Numbered from the stretch's first letter, positions 18,362-27,372 are shown. The stretch: DNA of 64,000 nucleotides from JAFGDI01 sp963667715 (GCA_963667715.1 OY763926.1:186001-250000); one strand, 5' to 3'. A program made the numbers and translations. Notes: a model not told the origin generated them from the letters alone.

Positions 18362-18390
18362 AGGCCCGGCCACCAAAACAGTCCGGGCCT
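18362..18390 (+). terminator. Hairpin downstream of LRR gene 1
   Basis: Perfect 8-bp AGGCCCGG/CCGGGCCT stem 7 bases after the stop codon. The tail is pyrimidine-rich rather than a T run. The same hairpin, nearly base for base, follows LRR gene 2 at 44937-44965. Confidence 0.65.
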
Positions 18391-18399
18391 ATATCTCTC

Positions 18400-19600
18400 C
18401 CCCCCTCGTAGAGACGCAAAATATTGCGTCTCCTAAGAATCACAAGTCCCGAAGCACATCGGAATTCCCAAGTCTTCTTCCTTACTTTCCAGACAAATTA
18501 CAAACTCCCAAATTACCCGCACCCGCCAACCATCTCTTTGCGTCTTCGCGACCTTGCGTTAAAATCTTTATTAAATTTTCTTCCCTCCGCGCCTCTGCGA
18601 GCTCTGCGAGAAATACCTCTTCTTCTTCTTTTTCTTATCCTAATAATCCTCGCATCCTAGCCATTTTCTTCTTCTCCCCTTTGCGGCTGCTATGTACCTT
18701 GCGCCTCCCCAGCTTCCCCTTATCGGTGTTCATCCGTACTACTATCCATCATTTTCTTGTTTTTTATGTGTCATTATTTTTCACATTCGATGTAACTTAC
18801 AAAATAATCACATGTTACATTGTTGCCAAAAGCACACGAACTTTGCAGATTAATGACCTTAATTCGCCATCCTGATCATCATCTTCTTATCCTCTAATCC
18901 CTGCAAAAAAACTTCTCAATGCCATCATCTCAAACTCCCCCCCCCAATCGCCAACCAAATCTTTGCGACTTCGCGTCTTTGCGTTAAAATCTTAATACTC
19001 TTCTTATATTAAACTATTGGTTGCGGCTCGACCGCCCTAAGTTCATCTGTGGTTCCAAAAAACTCTTTTTAATGCCATCATCTCAAACCACCCCCCAATC
19101 GCCAACTATCTCTTTGCGTCTTCGCGACCTTGCGTTAAAACTCTTATATTTTTTCTTCCCCCTTCATGATCTCCCTGAACTTCATGGTAAAAATATTTCT
19201 TAATTATTATTCTTCTTAAATCCGCGTTAATTAATCAATCAGCGTTCGCGGTAGCGAACCCCTTTCAACAAATCTGTGGATAAAAACACTCTCCCATTCT
19301 ACTACCAATCAAACTGTTAACATAAGTCATCTATTCTGATTATTCCAGCCCAGTCCAAATCCAACTCTAATTTCACATTAGTCTCAATCACTAAATAACA
19401 CTACATACCTTGAACTAAACAACTAAAACTGCTAAAATATACAAACTGCAACTGCATCCACGATCTGCCATAAGCCATCGACCTCTGGCCAGCTTGTGAA
19501 TGTTGACTATTGATTATGGCAGTGCTATATAATAAATGAGTTTAATGTCGATCTCGTATCCAACCTGACGGCATATATATATTATTACCTGTTTACAGGC
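18400..19600 (-). repeat. Long intergenic module mosaic (reverse orientation)
   Basis: A 1.2 kb gene-free gap. It opens with a GAGACG hairpin (18408-18432) and a degenerate GAATCACAAGTCCCGA hairpin (18435-18470). On the complementary strand follow the ACGCAAAG run (about 18535), GCGCGGAGG (about 18590), GGATGCGAGGATTATTAGG (about 18650), the TGTAAC/GTTACA module (about 18755-18860), the GGGATTAGAGGATAAG module (about 18890), a second ACGCAAAG run (about 18955), a third (about 19110), ATGAAG modules (about 19165), and the TTCGC module with perfect TTATCCACA (about 19216-19285). The rest up to the PEP-CTERM gene is unique. Small open frames across this gap are repeat translations. Confidence 0.75.
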
Positions 19601-19628
19601 AACTTAATATTTTCCTTGGGAGAAAAAT

Positions 19629-20342
19629 ATGAAAAAGTTTCTAATGTTCTTTGTCGCACTCGCTCTGGCCTCCTCTGCCTTCGCCGGCCAGACTCTCTAT
19701 TCAAATGATTTCAACACCAACGACCACTATGCCGACTCTTCGATCACTGTTGGTCATGATATTGTCGGTAACTATTCCAGTCGTGTCGGTGTCGCCGGCT
19801 ATTCCCTTTACAATCAGTTCGATGGCTATATGCTACGCAACGTAATTAAGGGCGGCAGTATGTTCCTCTCTCTCTCCGGCGATAAGCTCACCGGTCAGGT
19901 TGACGTAAGCTTCTCGCTAGCCATTATCGATTCATGGGACGGCTCAAGTAATGTTGGTGGTTCTGCTGACCCCGACTATCTCGATATTATGATAAATGAT
20001 AACAAAGTCTTCACCGGCTCATTCGACAACTTCCTCGGCGCCGATAACCATCTAAATGTTATCGGTGACGGCACAGTCGACACGATCATATATCGCAAGC
20101 AGCTTGGCTTCAACGGAAATTATAATGATAGTGCCTATGATGTAAACTTCACTATCGATAACCCGCTTGATACTTTCAAGCTCGTAATCCGCGTTTACGG
20201 CGGCGGCTACCAGGGCGGTATAGACGAATCATTCGCTATCGACAACCTGGTAGTTTCAACACCTGCCGCAACCGTACCAGCTCCAGGTGCTATCCTACTC
20301 GCCAGCCTCGGCACCCTCATCGCCCGCAAAAGAGTAAGATAA
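19629..20342 (+). CDS. PEP-CTERM sorting-signal protein
   Basis: A 237-residue exported protein with signal peptide (MKKFLMFFVALALASSAFA), a beta-rich body (about 20-210, possibly a jelly roll with FDNFLGADNHLNVIGDG), and a C-terminal sorting tail VPAPGAILLASLGTLIARKR. That tail combines the VP.P motif, a hydrophobic helix and a basic end, as in exosortase-processed proteins. It is the PAP variant common in Phycisphaerae rather than canonical PEP. No exosortase is in the window. GGGAGA precedes the ATG and a terminator follows. Confidence 0.82.
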   Translation: MKKFLMFFVALALASSAFAGQTLYSNDFNTNDHYADSSITVGHDIVGNYSSRVGVAGYSLYNQFDGYMLRNVIKGGSMFLSLSGDKLTGQVDVSFSLAIIDSWDGSSNVGGSADPDYLDIMINDNKVFTGSFDNFLGADNHLNVIGDGTVDTIIYRKQLGFNGNYNDSAYDVNFTIDNPLDTFKLVIRVYGGGYQGGIDESFAIDNLVVSTPAATVPAPGAILLASLGTLIARKRVR

Positions 20343-20362
20343 AAAAACAAACCAACCACCCC

Positions 20363-20399
20363 AGGCCCGGCCAGCATCAGCTATCCGGGCCTATTTTTT
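20363..20399 (+). terminator. Rho-independent terminator
   Basis: AGGCCCGG/CCGGGCCT stem with a 14-base loop and then TATTTTTT. The stem sequence is the same as downstream of both LRR genes. A GAGACG hairpin follows at 20406-20430. Confidence 0.85.
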
Positions 20400-20655
20400 C
20401 CCCTCGTAGAGACGCAAAATATTGCGTCTCCCATAAGCAGCAAAAGCCACAAAACAAATCGGGACTAAAGCTTCACCAACCAACCCATAATCTTCACAAC
20501 AATATCCCCCTCCAACCATCTCTTCGCGTCTTCGCGCGAAACCTTTTTTTATATTATTTCTCTGTATCCTCATACAAATATAATATGTTTTCACCATACA
20601 CAAAATAATATAAACTATACCTGTCGGTTTCCCAAATTATTTGCCAGAGTTATAT
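20400..20655 (-). repeat. Short mosaic and promoter region of the TPR-PrsW gene
   Basis: GAGACG hairpin (20406-20430) followed by an ACGCGAAGACGCGAAG run on the complementary strand (about 20520). This is the last mosaic in reverse orientation. The remainder is AT-rich. Confidence 0.6.
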
Positions 20656-20669
20656 ATGAAAGATTGATA

Positions 20670-21158
20670 ATGGCTCCTCAAAAAGAAAAAAACAAACTAG
20701 GTCCAGCTATTCTTGTCGCATTTCTATCGCTGATAATTTCAGGGTTAATTGCTAACTACCTTTTCCCGGACTCTCGCTTTTCAGAATTGCAAAAACTTGA
20801 GATCGCCAAAAAAATCAACAACTATAGTTATATTCTTAACTACTATTCACATAAGCTGCAAAACGATTTCACTAACATAGAAATAAATCAACACTACATA
20901 GATATTTACCTGGCCACAAATACAGATTCAGCTGAACATTTATTTAATAATTACGTTGAGCTTGCCAAAGATAATGATTCAATGACTTCTGATCTTGGAC
21001 ACTACTGTCTGGGTTATTACTTTTCAAATCTCGGTAATTGTATTGAGGCTAACAAATACTACTCCATGGTAAAGAATACTAATATGAAATATCTCAATAA
21101 TTCAATTGGTAATTGCATGAAGCGTTTAGGGCATCTATCACTTGCTGAAAGTATTTAA
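20670..21158 (+). pseudogene. TPR-PrsW membrane protein, N-terminal part (gene split by frameshift)
   Basis: A 162-residue frame with an N-terminal transmembrane helix (about 10-30, GPAILVAFLSLIISGLIANYLF) and TPR-like helices. It stops at TAA 21156-21158 inside a TPR motif. The canonical spacing G8 (GNCMK), G15 (LGH), A20 (LAES) is met, but Y24-K26-E27-D31 are encoded in the next frame, which opens at 21158. One extra base between ATTTA and ATG would join the two frames as S-I-Y-M-K-E-I-E-L-D and restore the exact 34-residue TPR spacing. This is therefore most likely one gene broken by a one-base deletion, or a sequencing error. ATG 20670 is chosen over TTG 20664. Confidence 0.6.
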
Positions 21159-22261
21159 TGAAAGAAATAGAGTTAGACGGCTATCTACCCGGCGCCTATC
21201 AAAATCTATCTGAGATATACTATGCCACCAATGCATATGATAAACTCGACCAACTACTCAGTCAGAAATCTGCACGTAAGTATATACCACTCAATATACA
21301 ACGATACTACTACTTTAAAACCGGCCAGCTTTTTAACTATCTCAAACAGATATATAACTTTAGGTCGTTTGATAGTATTAGCTTTATCGCTGCTTGTTTG
21401 GTTACGGTTTTATGGCTTCAGTATCTACGGCGACTCGATCCATTTGAACCGGAAAAAATCCGATGGCTTATCTTGACTCTACTGCTAGGTATGCTCGCTG
21501 CTAATGCTACTTTTATCATTCAGGATACACTTGGCTTGTTTGTCAGCTTAACACCTACTGGCAAACTGTTGGATGATGTGCTGTTTTATGTATTTCAAGT
21601 TGCTGTGGTTGAAGAAGTTGTGAAGCTTATCGCATTTTACCTGATCCTAAAATACACATCGCAGGTGAATGAGTCGGTTGACTATGTTGTATATGCAGCG
21701 GTTTCTGCTTTGGGCTTTAGTCTTATGGAGAACGCATTATACTTTGACACCTTCACAACCCGCGTCATGGCAATTCGGGCTTTCACTTCGGTTGTGCTGC
21801 ATATGGGGGCGACTGTTATTGCTGTATCTGGTTTACTGCACAGTCGTTACAGCATTTGCGGTGTCGGAAAAATATGGGGATTTGCTGGTACTTTTACAGC
21901 TGCGGTACTACTGCATGGGTTCTATGATCTGTTTTTGTGTAATGATACTATTATATATTCAAGATTATATAGTATTGTTATATTTGTAGTTACAGTAATA
22001 TATTTTGCTAAGGTTATTGCTTTTGCGTTGGCCCAATCTGAGTTCAGGCTGGCCAGAGTCAGGTCGGTAAGTAACTTCAATTTTCTTGTATACGGCATGT
22101 TTGCAGTTATCAACCTACAATATATTGTTACTGTCTATAGGTTTGGTACTACTTATGGAGCAAGTTGTATTAGCTATCAGATGCCGATATATATCATATT
22201 AATAATTGTGCTTGCTGCACGGCTGGGTAATATTGAAACTGCTAAAAAAGAGCTAAGCTAA
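21158..22261 (+). CDS. PrsW-like intramembrane metalloprotease, C-terminal part of split gene
   Basis: A 367-residue frame that begins with the second half of a TPR (KEIELDGYLPGAYQNLSEIY) and continues into about eight membrane helices. The PrsW/M82 protease motifs are present in order: VVEEVVKL (about 150-157), GFSLMENALY (about 186-195), LHMGAT (about 213-218) and HGFYDLF (about 252-258). PrsW proteases cleave membrane-anchored anti-sigma factors. The target here is unknown and no sigma factor gene is adjacent. The frame overlaps the preceding one by one base (TAATG). That could allow translational coupling, but the interrupted TPR favours a single ancestral gene. The G/C strand bias switches sign within this gene. 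Confidence 0.75.
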   Translation: MKEIELDGYLPGAYQNLSEIYYATNAYDKLDQLLSQKSARKYIPLNIQRYYYFKTGQLFNYLKQIYNFRSFDSISFIAACLVTVLWLQYLRRLDPFEPEKIRWLILTLLLGMLAANATFIIQDTLGLFVSLTPTGKLLDDVLFYVFQVAVVEEVVKLIAFYLILKYTSQVNESVDYVVYAAVSALGFSLMENALYFDTFTTRVMAIRAFTSVVLHMGATVIAVSGLLHSRYSICGVGKIWGFAGTFTAAVLLHGFYDLFLCNDTIIYSRLYSIVIFVVTVIYFAKVIAFALAQSEFRLARVRSVSNFNFLVYGMFAVINLQYIVTVYRFGTTYGASCISYQMPIYIILIIVLAARLGNIETAKKELS

Positions 22262-22304
22262 CTGTTTGTTTAGCAGTATGTTAGGTGTTGTGTTAGCTTA
22301 GCTC
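22250..22304. terminator. Long inverted repeat between convergent genes
   Basis: Perfect 13-bp arms GAGCTAAGCTAAC (22250-22262) and GTTAGCTTAGCTC (22292-22304) with a 29-base loop. The left arm contains the PrsW stop codon and the right arm ends 8 bases from the stop of the opposing lipoprotein gene. It probably acts as a bidirectional terminator, although neither side has a clear T run. Confidence 0.55.
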
Positions 22305-22311
22305 ATTGTTG

Positions 22312-22833
22312 TTAGTGGAAGGCGGACATTAGTTTTAGTTTCCATTGGGGGACTGGGGGGTTGTCTTTCATGTGGGATACGGTTTTTAGGGTTTTTTCTG
22401 ATGGGTTGTAAAGTTTTACTATTTCGTCAGTTATGTCTACAGTATTATCGAAGTTGCCTTTGTATTGCCAGCGACTACATAGCGTAGTAGCACCGTTTTG
22501 AGTGATTATAGTATCAATTTCTGATTTGAATGGTTCTAAAAGATCGTCTACTGGTTTGTCGCTAAATGCTTGTAAATGCGCTAGTTGCTGACGTTCTTCG
22601 GCTTGTTTTTCCAGTTGTTTTTTTGTTTTTGGGTCGGCGGTTTCGAATTGTTTTTTTAGTTCAGCGTGATAGTTATCATTGAAGCTGGAGTTGTAATATG
22701 CTACGGCTATACTCCTGCTATCGTAAATAGCTGTGATTACAGGTTTTCCGTCATCTGTGGTGGTTGTTTTGTTTGAGTTTATATCACAGCCGCTGAAAGT
22801 TGCCAGTAGAATGATGAATAATAGTGTTAACAT
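22312..22833 (-). CDS. Small lipoprotein of unknown function
   Basis: A 173-residue protein with lipoprotein signal and lipobox LATFSGC (Cys 16). The body is hydrophilic and partly helical (ELKKQFETADPKTKKQLEKQAEERQQL). The C-terminal half contains CSRWQYKGNFDNTVDITDEIVKLY. No domain was recognised. AAGGAGA lies 7 bases before the ATG. The gene lies 45 bases downstream of the hydrolase gene on the same strand, so the two probably form an operon. Confidence 0.75.
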   Translation of the reverse strand: MLTLLFIILLATFSGCDINSNKTTTTDDGKPVITAIYDSRSIAVAYYNSSFNDNYHAELKKQFETADPKTKKQLEKQAEERQQLAHLQAFSDKPVDDLLEPFKSEIDTIITQNGATTLCSRWQYKGNFDNTVDITDEIVKLYNPSEKTLKTVSHMKDNPPVPQWKLKLMSAFH

Positions 22834-22878
22834 GATAGTTCTCCTTAGTTAAGTGTTTAATATTAAGTATCTTATATA

Positions 22879-23610
22879 TTAGTTAATTACGTATTGTTTA
22901 TTGAAGTTGTGTGCGTAGATAGTGATATGGCCGCCCCAGCGTTTCTGGTCTAGCTGCCAGCTAACTTGTTGTAGTTTATGTCTTTGTGATATATTTGGAA
23001 CTGCTTTTCCGATATTGAACCCTACCATGCCGGCAGATGAGCAGTGAGAGTTGTCCATTGTACCGAATATGGTAGTGCCAATCCCGAGAATGACCCAGTC
23101 GGCTTTGGAGTGTACGTTTTTTATCTTGCCGGAAACCTTTGATAATGCGAGAGTTAGGTCGTAGTCGGGTGACAGGGCACTATGTACCAGAGTCAGGTTA
23201 TTTACCTTTATATCTTCTGGCAGCAGTTCGACGGCCATAGTTGCCAGTCCTCCGCCGGCGGAGTAGCCTATCAGGTCGATCGGCTGGTGCGGGTGTTGGC
23301 GAGCGTAGTTGGTTATATCCTGAGCTAATTCATTTGCTTTCAGTACTTTATAGTCCTTATTACACAGGTTTCTAAACGGCAGGAGAGGGTTGCCCCAGTT
23401 GATCCGGTATATATCACCTTTATAGCCGGAGTCTCTAAGAGCTTCGACGACTGGTTGGACCATGGTAGCCTGACCTTCTATGCCGGGGACAATCCAGGTT
23501 GCCCCATGGCCAATTGCTCCCAGGTCAGGGTGGTTAGTTGTGCACCCACTTGCGGTCATTATTATGGTTGTACATATATTGAACATGATTATTATTCCTT
23601 TCCTTAACAT
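22879..23610 (-). CDS. Alpha/beta hydrolase lipoprotein
   Basis: A 243-residue alpha/beta-hydrolase-fold protein. It has a lipoprotein signal with lipobox MTASGC (Cys 23), the nucleophile elbow LIGYSAGGG (Ser 117), and an early strand motif WIVPGIEGQ. Later segments (LVHSALSPDYDL, KNVHSKADWVIL) fit the acid and lid region. The catalytic His may be in GGHITIYAH near the C-terminus. Substrate is unknown; an esterase or lipase-like role at the outer membrane is plausible. The start at 23610 keeps a basic n-region before the hydrophobic stretch (GGAGAT upstream); a second ATG at 23586 is possible. It probably heads an operon with the small lipoprotein gene. Confidence 0.78.
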   Translation of the reverse strand: MLRKGIIIMFNICTTIIMTASGCTTNHPDLGAIGHGATWIVPGIEGQATMVQPVVEALRDSGYKGDIYRINWGNPLLPFRNLCNKDYKVLKANELAQDITNYARQHPHQPIDLIGYSAGGGLATMAVELLPEDIKVNNLTLVHSALSPDYDLTLALSKVSGKIKNVHSKADWVILGIGTTIFGTMDNSHCSSAGMVGFNIGKAVPNISQRHKLQQVSWQLDQKRWGGHITIYAHNFNKQYVIN

Positions 23611-23638
23611 TTTAAGTATATCTCCGTCTTAATAGGTC

Positions 23639-23785
23639 AATGTACATTGAGTGTATATACAATAGCCGTGCCAGAAAAATGGTTGATTTGTATGTGTTTG
23701 TGTTATAGGTGTTTACGGAAAGTGACTTTTTTGTGATTTTTCAAATGTACATTGGATGTATATTGAGTGTTGTCAAATGTACATT
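23639..23785. promoter_or_regulatory. Three copies of an AATGTACATT palindrome upstream of the hydrolase operon
   Basis: The perfect 10-bp palindrome AATGTACATT occurs at 23639-23648, 23744-23753 and 23776-23785, each preceded by TCA or TCAA. Copies 1 and 2 are followed by a related TGTATAT stretch. Start-to-start spacing is 105 and 32 bases, close to 10 and 3 helical turns. The first site lies 29 bases upstream of the hydrolase start codon. This looks like a set of operator sites for a dimeric regulator. Confidence 0.5.
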
Positions 23786-23819
23786 TTAAAAGTAAGTCTG
23801 AAATTGATCAAAAATTGAT

Positions 23820-24260
23820 AAGAATTGAAAGGATTTGGTCGGAAAAGAGGTGAAAAAGTGCAAAAGTGAACATGTTTTGGAGAGAGTGCAAAGTACGAAG
23901 TGCAAGGTGCAAAGAGGGAAGAGTTTTTTTACCATGAAGTTCATGGGGATCATGAAGGGAGAAGAAAGAAGAGATTTTTTATCCACTGATTTTTTGAAAT
24001 GGGTTCGCTACCGCGAACTGGTGATTGATTAATTTTCACAGATTTAAGAGGGAGAGATTAAGAGGGTTTTTTACCATGAAGTTCAGGGAGGTCATGAAGA
24101 GGGAAGAAATAATATAAGAGTTTTAACGCAAGGACGCGAAGACGCAAAGAGATGGTTGGCGATTGGGGGGATATTGAGAATCACAGGCGAGGACGCTTGT
24201 GCTACTTAGGAGACGCAAGGTTTTGCGTCTCTACGTGGGGGGAGGGTACAATAGTACTAT
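23820..24260 (+). repeat. Intergenic module mosaic (first in forward orientation)
   Basis: Order on the + strand: ACCATGAAGTTCATGG module (about 23930), TTATCCACTGATTT plus TTCGC module (about 23970-24053), second ATGAAG module (about 24072), ACGCAAGG/ACGCAAAG run (about 24124-24160), CAAGC-type hairpin GAATCACAGGCG...CGCTTGTGCTAC (24178-24208) and GAGACG hairpin (24210-24234). This is the first copy whose orientation is opposite to all mosaics left of 20.6 kb. Confidence 0.75.
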
Positions 24261-24295
24261 TGGTTATAATATCTCTGGTATCTGAACCATTTTTG

Positions 24296-24325
24296 TTGAC
24301 CTTCTTGCCGTCGATGTGGTATATT
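24296..24325 (+). promoter_or_regulatory. hsdM: Candidate promoter of the hsd operon
   Basis: TTGACC (-35-like) and TATATT (-10-like) are separated by 18 bases, about 170 bases before hsdM. It is the best sigma-70-type match in the gap but is not proven. Confidence 0.35.
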
Positions 24326-24498
24326 GGCTCTCAGTTAGTCGGTACCGGTTGGACGGCCTTCCCGCCAAACCTCTCCAAAGACTTGTGAAATCGATACTTA
24401 AATTAGTTGAATGGTATTAATATTATTGTTAATATTTAACTTAGTCGATTCTGGCAAGTAGTTTGGTAATAAGTATTTGTACGTTAAGAAAGATATAT

Positions 24499-25962
24499 AT
24501 GTTTGAACAGACGTTTAAGAATATTGATGATATCCTTTATAAGGATTCTGGTGCTGACAGTGAGCTTGATTATATTGGTCAGACTAGTTGGGTGTTATTT
24601 CTCAGATATCTCGATGAACTCGAACAGAATAAGGCTGATGAGGCTGAGCTGCAAGGTAAGGAATACGATTTTATTCTTGATGAAGAATATCGCTGGCCGA
24701 ATTGGGCTATGCCCAAAGGCCCTGACGGTAAGCTTGACCATCATATTGCAATGACAGGGCCTGACCTTGTGAGTTTTGTTGACCAGAAGCTGTTTCCGTA
24801 TCTGGCAAGTTTTAAGCAGAAAGCAGCTGAGAACCCCAAGACTATAGAATATAAAATTGGCGAGATTTTTTCCGAGTTGAAAAATCGTATCCAGAGCGGT
24901 TATAACCTGCGTGAGATACTTGAATATATAGACGATCTGGAATTTCGTACCCAAAAGGAAAAGCACGAACTCAGTCATCTATATGAAACAAAGATCAAGA
25001 ACATGGGTAACGCCGGTCGTAACGGCGGGCAATATTATACCCCTCGTCCGCTTATCCGGGCGATGATCAAGGTTGTCGATCCGCAGATAGGTGAAAAGGT
25101 CTATGATGGCGCCGCCGGTTCGTGTGGTTTTCTTTGCGAAGCGTTTGAATATATGGCCCAGCGAATGGACCAGACCACCAAGAACCGAAAGACTTTGCAG
25201 GAAGATACTTTCTTCGGCAAAGAGAAAAAGAACCTGGCCTATGTCATAGGCACAATGAATATGATCCTGCACGGGGTGGAAGCTCCGAACCTGATACACA
25301 CAAATACACTCGGTGAGAATATTCGTGATATTCAGGAAAAGAACCGGTTTCATGTTATACTTGCAAATCCTCCGTTTGGCGGTAAAGAACGTAAAGAAGT
25401 TCAGCAGAACTTCGATATTAAGACCGGTGAGACGGCGTTTCTGTTTCTACAGCATTTTATCAAGAGCCTCAAAACTGGCGGTCGTGCGGCGATAGTGATC
25501 AAAAATACTTTCCTGAGTAATACCGACAATGCTTCTGTAAGTCTGCGAAAGCATCTGCTGGATAGCTGTAACCTGCATACTGTACTCGATATGCCTCAGG
25601 GGACGTTTCTGGGGGCAGGGGTAAAGACCGTGGTACTGTTTTTTACTAAGGGGGAGCCGACTAAAAAGGCCTGGTTCTATCAGCTAGACCCTGGTCGTAA
25701 GCTGGGCAAAACTAACCCGCTGAATGACAATGATATGGCAGACTTTATTACTCAGCAGGCCAAAAAGACAAGGCCAGAAACCGAAAGAAGCTGGACTGTG
25801 AAGATTGCTGATATTGACCCGGAAACCTGCGATTTGTCAGTAAAGAACCCGAATACGCCGGAAGAAGCACCGCTACGTAGCCCGAAAGAAATACTTAAGG
25901 AAATGGCGAAACTCGACAAGGAAACCTCAGCTATTCTGGATAAGATCGGGGAGTTGATATGA
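24499..25962 (+). CDS. hsdM: Type I restriction-modification system methyltransferase subunit HsdM
   Basis: A 487-residue modification subunit that methylates adenine in the bipartite site chosen by HsdS. It has an N-terminal HsdM_N helical domain (about 1-150), the SAM-binding motif VYDGAAGSCGFL (about 200, a DxAxGSGGFL variant with Cys) and the catalytic motif NPPFGG (about 290). ATG 24499 is preferred because MFEQTFKNIDDIL is the usual HsdM beginning; the frame could be read from TTG 24463. The gene overlaps hsdS by four bases (ATGA), implying translational coupling. It forms one system with hsdS and hsdR. Confidence 0.95.
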   Translation: MFEQTFKNIDDILYKDSGADSELDYIGQTSWVLFLRYLDELEQNKADEAELQGKEYDFILDEEYRWPNWAMPKGPDGKLDHHIAMTGPDLVSFVDQKLFPYLASFKQKAAENPKTIEYKIGEIFSELKNRIQSGYNLREILEYIDDLEFRTQKEKHELSHLYETKIKNMGNAGRNGGQYYTPRPLIRAMIKVVDPQIGEKVYDGAAGSCGFLCEAFEYMAQRMDQTTKNRKTLQEDTFFGKEKKNLAYVIGTMNMILHGVEAPNLIHTNTLGENIRDIQEKNRFHVILANPPFGGKERKEVQQNFDIKTGETAFLFLQHFIKSLKTGGRAAIVIKNTFLSNTDNASVSLRKHLLDSCNLHTVLDMPQGTFLGAGVKTVVLFFTKGEPTKKAWFYQLDPGRKLGKTNPLNDNDMADFITQQAKKTRPETERSWTVKIADIDPETCDLSVKNPNTPEEAPLRSPKEILKEMAKLDKETSAILDKIGELI

Positions 25963-27137
25963 AAAAGGGGTGGGAAAAGAAAAAGTTAAAAGATATATGT
26001 AGCAAAATAACAGATGGCAGCCATAATCCACCTAAAGGCATGGAAATGAGTGATTATGTAATGCTTAGTTCCAAAAATGTTTTTGATGATCTAATTAATT
26101 ATCAAAACCCAAGATATATCAGTGAGGATGACTACTTTCAGGAAGATAAAAGGACAGAAGTAAAATCAGGTGATGTATTATTAACAATAGTTGGAACAAT
26201 TGGTAGAGTTGCCGTTGTCCCACAAGAATTTAAACCATTTACTTTGCAAAGGAGTGTTGCAGTTTTAAAACCATGTGTAAGTGTGGTATTGTCGCGTTTT
26301 TTAATGTATCAACTCCAAAGTATTTTGGAGTTTTTATCAAGTGAGTCAAGGGGAGTAGCTCAAAAAGGGATATATTTAAAGCAACTTAGAGAAATTGAAG
26401 TTTATACCCCACCGCTCTCCGAGCAAAAGCAGATAGTAGCGAAGCTGGACAAGGCGTTTGATTTGATTGATAGGGCCCAGGCGAATATTGAAAAGAATAT
26501 TGAGAATGCAAAAGAGTTGTTTCAGTCGAAGTTGAACGAGATATTTTCGCAGCAAGGCGATGGGTGGGAGGAGAAGAAGCTGGGGGATATTGGAAAAGTA
26601 TCGATGTGTAAACGAATTCTAAAAAAACAAACTAAAGCGGATGGGGAGATTCCTTTTTACAAAATTGGTACATTTGGGAAGGCACCTAATGCATATATTT
26701 CTAAAGATATATACGATGAATATCGAAGTAAATTTTCTTTCCCTAAAAAGGGTGATATACTTATATCTGCTTCAGGTACAATAGGTAGGAGGGTAAGGTA
26801 TGATGGAGAGGATGCTTATTTTCAAGATTCAAATATAGTTTGGATAGATAATAATGAAGAGTTGATTTTAAATGATTATTTATTTCATTTTTATGGTGTA
26901 TGTGATTGGAATCCATCCAAAGGAGCTACAATATCAAGACTCTATAATGATGATCTTAGAAAAATTACAATTAGTTATCCTAATATTGGCGAACAAAAAC
27001 AACTGATTCCTCAAATTGAAATACTTAATAAAGAAACAAATAAATTAGAACTGGACTATCAAAGTAAAAAGAAACTCTTATCCGACCTCAAAAAGTCCAT
27101 CTTACAGAAGGCGTTTAACGGTGAGTTAACTAAGTAG
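25959..27137 (+). CDS. hsdS: Type I restriction-modification specificity subunit HsdS
   Basis: A 392-residue DNA-recognition subunit with two target-recognition domains. TRD1 starts with WEKKKLKDICSKITDGSHNPP (about 4-150) and is followed by the conserved coiled-coil spacer PPLSEQKQIVAKLDKAFDLI (about 150-200). TRD2 (about 205-345) is followed by the second conserved helix GEQKQLIPQIEILNKETNK ending LSDLKKSILQKAFNGELTK. TRD regions are much more AT-rich than the neighbouring genes, as expected for exchanged segments. The TAG stop is the TAG of a GTAG-headed palindrome. Seven diverged copies of the final 38-42 codons follow in tandem before hsdR, with about 60-65% residue identity to this tail by eye. 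Confidence 0.93.
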   Translation: MKKGWEKKKLKDICSKITDGSHNPPKGMEMSDYVMLSSKNVFDDLINYQNPRYISEDDYFQEDKRTEVKSGDVLLTIVGTIGRVAVVPQEFKPFTLQRSVAVLKPCVSVVLSRFLMYQLQSILEFLSSESRGVAQKGIYLKQLREIEVYTPPLSEQKQIVAKLDKAFDLIDRAQANIEKNIENAKELFQSKLNEIFSQQGDGWEEKKLGDIGKVSMCKRILKKQTKADGEIPFYKIGTFGKAPNAYISKDIYDEYRSKFSFPKKGDILISASGTIGRRVRYDGEDAYFQDSNIVWIDNNEELILNDYLFHFYGVCDWNPSKGATISRLYNDDLRKITISYPNIGEQKQLIPQIEILNKETNKLELDYQSKKKLLSDLKKSILQKAFNGELTK

Positions 27138-27246
27138 GACAAGCATCCTGCTTGTCAATTAATGAGTCTCGACGAAGTCGACACAATATTTGCCAGCATT
27201 TGCTGACAACACAAAAAGTCAAGCAGGATGCTTGACCTACTTATTT

Positions 27247-27372
27247 AGAATTAGTGTTTTGCTTGTCGAAACTAATAAAATAATTAGACAATATGAATTG
27301 AAAGATAAAGATTTATCAGAACTCAAAAAATCAATCTTACAGAAAGCATTTAGCGGAGAATTAACTAAGTAG
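27247..27372 (+). pseudogene. hsdS 3'-end copy, unit 1
   Basis: Encodes RISVLLVETNKIIRQYEL...LKKSILQKAFSGELTK, homologous to the HsdS C-terminal helix (shared ETNK, Y, K, LS-LKKSILQKAF-GELTK). In this unit the frame is open upstream through the palindromes (from about 27190), with TTTAGA in place of ATGAGA. Confidence 0.8.

Noticed and set aside
23639..23785. AATGTACATT palindromes as a dif-like recombination site or origin boxes
   Set aside because: They do not match the 28-base dif consensus or the DnaA-box consensus. Operator sites explain them better.
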